10,346 bases of DNA from Chitinophaga pinensis (lineage in GTDB: Bacteria > Planctomycetota > Phycisphaerae > Phycisphaerales > SM1A02), in the NCBI GenBank assembly GCA_943329105.2, contig CALQCP020000068.1, positions 1 through 10,346 on the forward strand, read 5' to 3'. Shown here piece after piece: positions 6,908-10,346 of this stretch (positions are counted from its first letter, which is position 1; the number at the start of each line of letters is the position of its first letter). The translations under genes and the position numbers were made by a program. The notes beneath the pieces are model-generated. The model made no database searches. It was given only the letters and a program-made list of their open reading frames with translations, and was not told the DNA's origin.

Positions 6908-6949
6908 GCAAAGCCAGATCATGAGCCACACGCTCATGCTGGATTCTGC
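6908..6949 (-). promoter_or_regulatory. Long hairpin in the leader of the sigma factor gene
   Basis: A perfect 7-bp inverted repeat, CATGAGC (6920-6926) and GCTCATG (6932-6938), encloses a 5-nt loop. It is extended by CCAG (6914-6917) with CTGG (6939-6942) across a 2-nt bulge. In the minus-strand transcript it is further extended by weaker pairs out to 6908 and 6949. The structure ends about 15 nt before the sigma ATG, just ahead of the GAGG ribosome binding site. It could be an RNA leader element, or at DNA level an operator between two divergent genes. The function is inferred; only the pairing is seen. Confidence 0.55.
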
Positions 6950-7010
6950 ATCGTACGCAACCCATCGACAATCGCAAGGGTCGTCTTTGGAACAAGTCAA
7001 TATGAATGTC

Positions 7011-7028
7011 AAACTCTTTTGGGAGTTT
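7011..7028 (+). promoter_or_regulatory. AAACTC/GAGTTT hairpin overlapping the ribosome binding site of the UVR-motif gene
   Basis: AAACTC (7011-7016) is the exact reverse complement of GAGTTT (7023-7028), with a 6-nt loop. The Shine-Dalgarno-like GGGAG (7021-7025), eight bases before the ATG at 7034, falls in the loop and right arm. Pairing could partly mask it, but the stem is short and AT-rich, so the effect would be small or temperature dependent (inference). Confidence 0.35.
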
Positions 7029-7033
7029 CACAT

Positions 7034-7942
7034 ATGCACGAGCCAGATCCCAACAACCCCGATCACGATTCCCCGCATCCTTCGGAGGGCGGGGAACCCG
7101 GCCACCCCAGTGACCGAAAATCACCATCTCCAGATCTTGCAAACGCTGATTCATCTCACTCAAGCCGTGCCGATGACACCGCTGCCGGCCCGGAGGCGGA
7201 CCTCACGGAGACCCTCAGATCGTGGCCGATCGGCGGCAATCGCCCGACGGTTCGGATGATCCGAACCGCCACCGGAGAGCGTGCTGTTCAGGTTCGGTTA
7301 GAACTGGGAATTTTGCAATTGGCCCTGAACGGACGTCCGGACGGGCGCCGCCCCCACGGCGCGGACTCCCTGTTGGACTGGCACATCGCCCGATTGGAGG
7401 CACACCGCCAACGCGCGGGGAGCGATGAGGGCATGCACCTCACCTCAAAGGAGTGCGATGCCTTGCGCGACGAGGGGGTGCAGGTCTATCACCGCTACGT
7501 GGCGCTCTTTGCCCTTGAGGAGTACGAAGCCGTGGTGCGAGACACCGGGCGCAACCTGCGCATGTTTGACCTGTGCCGTGACTTTGGCGCTAGCCAGGGC
7601 GATCGCACGGTGCTGGAACAGTTCCGGCCATTTGTGGTGATGATGCGAGCGCGTGCCGAGGCAGCCATTGGTATCGCAGGCGGTGACGCGCGACAAGCGT
7701 TGTTGGCGGTGGAGCGAGCGCTTGCTGAATTGCGTACGCACTTTGATGACAACGGACCGATGGGCGGGTTCGAACAATCCAGCGAAGTGACGTTGCTGCG
7801 AGGGATGCGCGATGCGTTGGTGCCGCGCTTACCAACAAGCCAACGCTCCGAATTGGAAGAACGATTGCGCCGCGCCGTGAACGCTGAGAACTTTGAGCTT
7901 GCGGCCATCCTGCGCGATGAGTTGCGGGCGCTGGACCATTGA
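7034..7942 (+). CDS. UVR-motif (UvrB/UvrC-type) protein of unknown function
   Basis: This is a 302-residue cytoplasmic protein. Residues 1-57 are acidic, rich in Pro, Asp, Ser and His, and probably disordered. Residues about 70-108 form a compact segment (TVRMIRTATGERAVQVRLEL, LQLALNGRPDGRRP) like the strand-rich start I associate with planctomycete UvrB/UvrC-motif proteins. Residues 110-262 look all-helical. Residues 272-301 match the UVR motif (ELEERLRRAVNAENFELAAI, then LRDEL), the helical hairpin that mediates contacts in UvrB, UvrC and McsA. No nuclease, helicase or zinc-binding residues are apparent, so a role in excision repair should not be assumed. The ATG at 7034 has GGGAG eight bases upstream; a longer open frame from 6872 would overlap the sigma gene start and was not used. 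The gene diverges from the sigma gene and converges on the repeat-protein gene, 62 bp away. Confidence 0.85.
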   Translation: MHEPDPNNPDHDSPHPSEGGEPGHPSDRKSPSPDLANADSSHSSRADDTAAGPEADLTETLRSWPIGGNRPTVRMIRTATGERAVQVRLELGILQLALNGRPDGRRPHGADSLLDWHIARLEAHRQRAGSDEGMHLTSKECDALRDEGVQVYHRYVALFALEEYEAVVRDTGRNLRMFDLCRDFGASQGDRTVLEQFRPFVVMMRARAEAAIGIAGGDARQALLAVERALAELRTHFDDNGPMGGFEQSSEVTLLRGMRDALVPRLPTSQRSELEERLRRAVNAENFELAAILRDELRALDH

Positions 7943-8004
7943 GGTTGATGGAGGTTGGAAGTGCCTGTCACCCGTGCAGCGCGTGACTTGCGCCCATTGA
8001 ACGC
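7943..8004. other. Short convergent intergenic gap
   Basis: These 62 bp separate two converging genes. They hold a near-duplicate GAGGTTG (7941-7947 and 7951-7957) and no convincing stem followed by a T-run, so I cannot point to a terminator for either gene. Confidence 0.5.
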
Positions 8005-10251
8005 TCACTCATGTCGCGCGGCAACTTCAAGCATGCTTGCTGCAAACGCCGGGCCACCCAGCGCTGGGTCGACGGCCTTGAGTCGAGCAACCTTTGGAGC
8101 AATTGCTTCGGTCGATCGACTCACTCGGTCAAGAATTTGTAGGCGGCGCGTTTGGCATAACCACCACGCGGGCGACTGTTCTGGCACTGCCCGAGACACC
8201 TGTTCATAGAGTGCAAACGCCTCAGCGAGCGCAGCGCCTCCGCCGATTCCCCACAGTGATTCAGCGAGGGCAAGCGTGAGGTCGGCGCGATCTCCGCGCG
8301 CAGCAATGGCGCGTCGTGCGGCAGCCTGTGCCGAGTCATGCATGCGGGCAACAATGAATGCGCGCGCGAGAATCTCATCACGTTCAGGGGTCGGAGCGGC
8401 TAGGTGCATAGTGGCATCGGCCAGTCGCGCGACGCGCGCAATCTGTTGTTCGTCAACCGCCGCGGCGGCAACACTGCCTAGGTCAGCAGCGGACATGCGG
8501 CGTAAGACGCGCGCTGCGGCATCGGCCGTGCTGTTGGGATCCGCTGCCGTTGCTTCGGCCACGGTGCGGTCCATCTCAATGGACCGTGTGGCCAGCACCA
8601 ATGCCCGAATACGTTCTTCAAGCAGGCGTTGTCGAACCGCTTCGGGGAGCACAATTCCTGGCAGTGGGCGCGCGCGGTCCAGCACTTCGATGGCTGCATC
8701 AGCGCGCACTTCGTCATTGAGTGCATCGGCGGCTGCAATGGCTAAGTCAGCACGCAATGCGGGGTCAGTCACGCCGGAACGATCGGCACGATCAAGGCCG
8801 TCGAGTGCAAGGGCCGCGCGCCGCGCTGGCGATTCGCGCGATTCCACCGCAGTGTCACTGGAGAGCACCAGCGCCGACTGTTCAACTCGCCACGCCGCAT
8901 GATCTGGGTGATCTGGGAATCGAGCGACGGCAGTGGCAAGAACGCGTGCAAACAGCACGGAATCGCCAGTTCCGCGGGCCGCGGCAACCGCTGCATCAAT
9001 GGCATGACGTGAGACCGGCTCCGAGGGATATGCCTGCGCAAACTCCAGGAGCGCCGTGGCGCCCTCGGACGGATGGCCCAAGAGAAGTTCCGCGCGACCG
9101 AGTTCAAGCATGGCAAGTGTGCGCACGCCTGCGTCAAGAGCCGGGTCAGCAAGCGCGGCGCGAAGCAGTGCCGTGCCGGCCGCGCGACCATCACTACTAC
9201 TGCTCGCCGCCAACGCGCGCGCTACACGCACCACCGGGTCGTCCATGCTACCCGCATGTTGCGCGATCCGCGCCAGCGCTGCCGCGCGAACAGCGGTGCG
9301 GCGCGCGGGTGGAGTGGCTGCAACGGCGTCGAGCCATCCACGCCACGCGGGCGCCGGGCCGGGCGCACCAGGCGTTGCAGTGCTGGTGGCATCCGCTGCC
9401 GCGGCGCGAGCGAGCCGAAAGTCCAGGTCACCAAGCAGGAGGCGTGAGTCATCGTCAAGTGAAGCGCTGTATCGCGCGCGGAGTGCGTCGAGCGCGCGGC
9501 GACGGCCACTGGCGTTTGCTGCTGCGTTCTCTGCAAGCGCAGTGATGGCAAGGACGCGGAACACCGGTTCTGCAGTTGGGTTGGCAGCAAGGGGCGCCAG
9601 TACGCCGTCTGCCTCGGCGTGGCGACCGATACGCGCTAAACCAAGGCCGCAACACGCATCGGCAAGGGTGCGCGCGTTGCCGGAAAGTGCGCCGCGCATG
9701 GCGGCGAGGCGCGTGGCGGCGCTCTCAACGATCGCTGGTGCATCCGTTTCTGGAAGTGCCCCGGACCAACCAGCAAGCACTGCGGCGCACGCGCGGATCA
9801 GTGGAATTCGTTGCGCAAGTTCCACCGAATCAAGTCGGGTGGCCAGCTCCGGAGTGACCGTACCCGCGGCAATCGCTGCGCGTGCCGATCGTTCAGCGGC
9901 GCGCGTCCACGTCAGTGCGTTGCGCAGCAGTGCGGTGCAGCGTTCGCGCTGTTCGGGTGTTGGAATACCAACGATGGTTGCCACGCCGCAGCCATCAATG
10001 GCGAGGCCAAGTGTGATGGCGTCTTCCGCTGCATCAGCAAGCCATGCAGCGCAGCGCGGATCGTCTGACTCAAGGAGTGGTGTGCGTAAGCGTTCCAGGC
10101 GGGTCCATGCCGCGGTTGCCGCGACCGATGTGGTGTACGGTCGACGTGCCTCGGCGCGGGCGACTTCCGTTGCGGCGGCCAGCGCATCAATGCCTTCCGG
10201 CGCGGGCGCCTGTGCAACCAGTGCAGCCACCGTCATCCCGATGGCGATCAC
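8005..10251 (-). CDS. Exported alanine-rich helical-repeat (TPR-like) protein
   Basis: This 748-residue protein of unknown function has very high alanine content and an almost wholly helical character. A short hydrophobic N-terminus (MIAIGMTVAALVAQAPAPEG, 1-20) suggests export, though it lacks the usual positive n-region. TPR-like helix pairs are clearest at 375-410 (MLELGRAELLLGHPSEGATA, 381-400) and 628-735, where LGGPAF follows near the C-terminus. The middle is more degenerate, with a Pro/Ala linker near 292-303. I see no enzymatic motif. The GTG start at 10251 overlaps the upstream ExbD-like stop as GTGA, and an in-frame TGA lies only a few codons further upstream; the ATG at 10236 is the alternative. 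The tight coupling to an ExbD/TolR-like gene suggests a periplasmic scaffold working with a proton-driven envelope complex (inference). The long open frames on the opposite strand are side effects of its base composition. Confidence 0.8.
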   Translation of the reverse strand: MIAIGMTVAALVAQAPAPEGIDALAAATEVARAEARRPYTTSVAATAAWTRLERLRTPLLESDDPRCAAWLADAAEDAITLGLAIDGCGVATIVGIPTPEQRERCTALLRNALTWTRAAERSARAAIAAGTVTPELATRLDSVELAQRIPLIRACAAVLAGWSGALPETDAPAIVESAATRLAAMRGALSGNARTLADACCGLGLARIGRHAEADGVLAPLAANPTAEPVFRVLAITALAENAAANASGRRRALDALRARYSASLDDDSRLLLGDLDFRLARAAAADATSTATPGAPGPAPAWRGWLDAVAATPPARRTAVRAAALARIAQHAGSMDDPVVRVARALAASSSSDGRAAGTALLRAALADPALDAGVRTLAMLELGRAELLLGHPSEGATALLEFAQAYPSEPVSRHAIDAAVAAARGTGDSVLFARVLATAVARFPDHPDHAAWRVEQSALVLSSDTAVESRESPARRAALALDGLDRADRSGVTDPALRADLAIAAADALNDEVRADAAIEVLDRARPLPGIVLPEAVRQRLLEERIRALVLATRSIEMDRTVAEATAADPNSTADAAARVLRRMSAADLGSVAAAAVDEQQIARVARLADATMHLAAPTPERDEILARAFIVARMHDSAQAAARRAIAARGDRADLTLALAESLWGIGGGAALAEAFALYEQVSRAVPEQSPAWWLCQTRRLQILDRVSRSTEAIAPKVARLKAVDPALGGPAFAASMLEVAARHE

Positions 10252-10346
10252 GGCGTGTTCCCCACCACTGTGGCGCGTGGCTCAAACCCAACGTTTCGGA
10301 AACCTGCAGCCACGGCAGCGTCAAGCACTTCCACTGCAATCTCCCA
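10248..10346 (-). CDS. C-terminus of an ExbD/TolR-like biopolymer transport protein (partial)
   Basis: The last 32 codons of a gene entering from the right edge read WEIAVEVLDAAVAAGF (1-16) and then RNVGFEP, ending NTP and TGA at 10250-10248. The pattern of a helix carrying VxVLDAA, then AGF and a NVGF strand, is that of the periplasmic domain end of ExbD/TolR proteins, which partner ExbB/TolQ to couple the proton gradient to outer-membrane work. Only the tail is visible, so the family call is tentative. The stop overlaps the GTG start of the next gene by four bases, which makes co-translation likely. Confidence 0.6.
   Translation of the reverse strand, partial: WEIAVEVLDAAVAAGFRNVGFEPRATVVGNTP

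Larger units (their letters stand above)
6893..7033. promoter_or_regulatory. Divergent intergenic region between the sigma gene and the UVR-motif gene
   Basis: This 141-bp gap must hold the promoters for both outward-facing genes. The half near the UVR-motif gene (about 6985-7033) is noticeably more AT-rich than the surrounding sequence. I could not find a well-spaced -35/-10 pair and so do not place a promoter. It contains the sigma leader hairpin and, near the right edge, a weaker hairpin over the UVR gene ribosome binding site. Confidence 0.5.

Noticed and set aside
6985..7010. Sigma-70 promoter before the UVR-motif gene (TATGAAT near 7001)
   Set aside because: No -35-like hexamer lies at a proper spacing, so the match was judged to be chance in an AT-richer stretch.
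6872..7033. Extended frame for the UVR-motif gene
   Set aside because: It would overlap the sigma gene start and cross the leader hairpin, whereas the ATG at 7034 has a good ribosome binding site.
8276..9545. Long open frames on the plus strand (8276-8902 and 8721-9545)
   Set aside because: They lie opposite the 748-residue gene and read as Arg/Ala/Ser-rich low-complexity chains with no family features. Alanine-rich GC-biased coding often leaves the opposite strand open.

Overview
The window looks like chromosomal DNA from a GC-rich diderm bacterium, most likely a planctomycete of the Phycisphaerae type. This placement is an inference. It rests on lipid A and BAM genes, a short RpoD-like sigma factor, an acidic-headed protein with a C-terminal UVR motif of a kind I associate with planctomycetes, and weak or absent Shine-Dalgarno signals. 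I see no mobile element, phage gene, CRISPR array, tRNA or rRNA.

Left block, minus strand, read right to left from 4609 to 1: bamA, two tandem ompH/skp-like periplasmic chaperone genes, and lpxD, which is cut by the window edge. This is an outer-membrane cassette: BamA inserts beta-barrel proteins, the OmpH/Skp pair would carry unfolded barrels across the periplasm, and LpxD makes the lipid A precursor. Gaps are about 40 bp, and the last junction is an ATGA stop/start overlap, so the block is probably one operon. The bamA-skp-lpxD order is familiar from proteobacteria; the doubled ompH is the variation here.

Middle: gcvT (plus strand, 4666-5811) diverges from bamA across only about 56 bp. 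It converges on a primary-type or group 2 sigma-70 gene (minus strand, 5975-6892). The space between these two genes is almost entirely filled by a degenerate tandem array of 8-bp units (NNNNTCAC on plus, GTGANNNN on minus) with a 24-bp higher-order period. The sigma stop codon lies in phase with the array. The sigma gene also has a long hairpin just upstream of its ribosome binding site, and the hairpin shares an exact 12-mer with the array.

Right block: a UVR-motif protein gene (plus, 7034-7942) diverges from the sigma gene. It converges on a 748-residue alanine-rich, exported, TPR-like helical-repeat protein (minus, 8005-10251). That gene overlaps by 4 bp (GTGA) the end of an upstream gene whose last 32 residues resemble ExbD/TolR. 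This suggests a TolQR/ExbBD-type energised envelope module coupled to a periplasmic repeat protein.

Most of the window is ordinary housekeeping sequence. The least explained items are the octamer array between gcvT and the sigma gene, the sigma leader hairpin, and a 9-codon upstream ORF whose stop overlaps the start of the second ompH gene. No stretch longer than about 165 bp lacks a gene.
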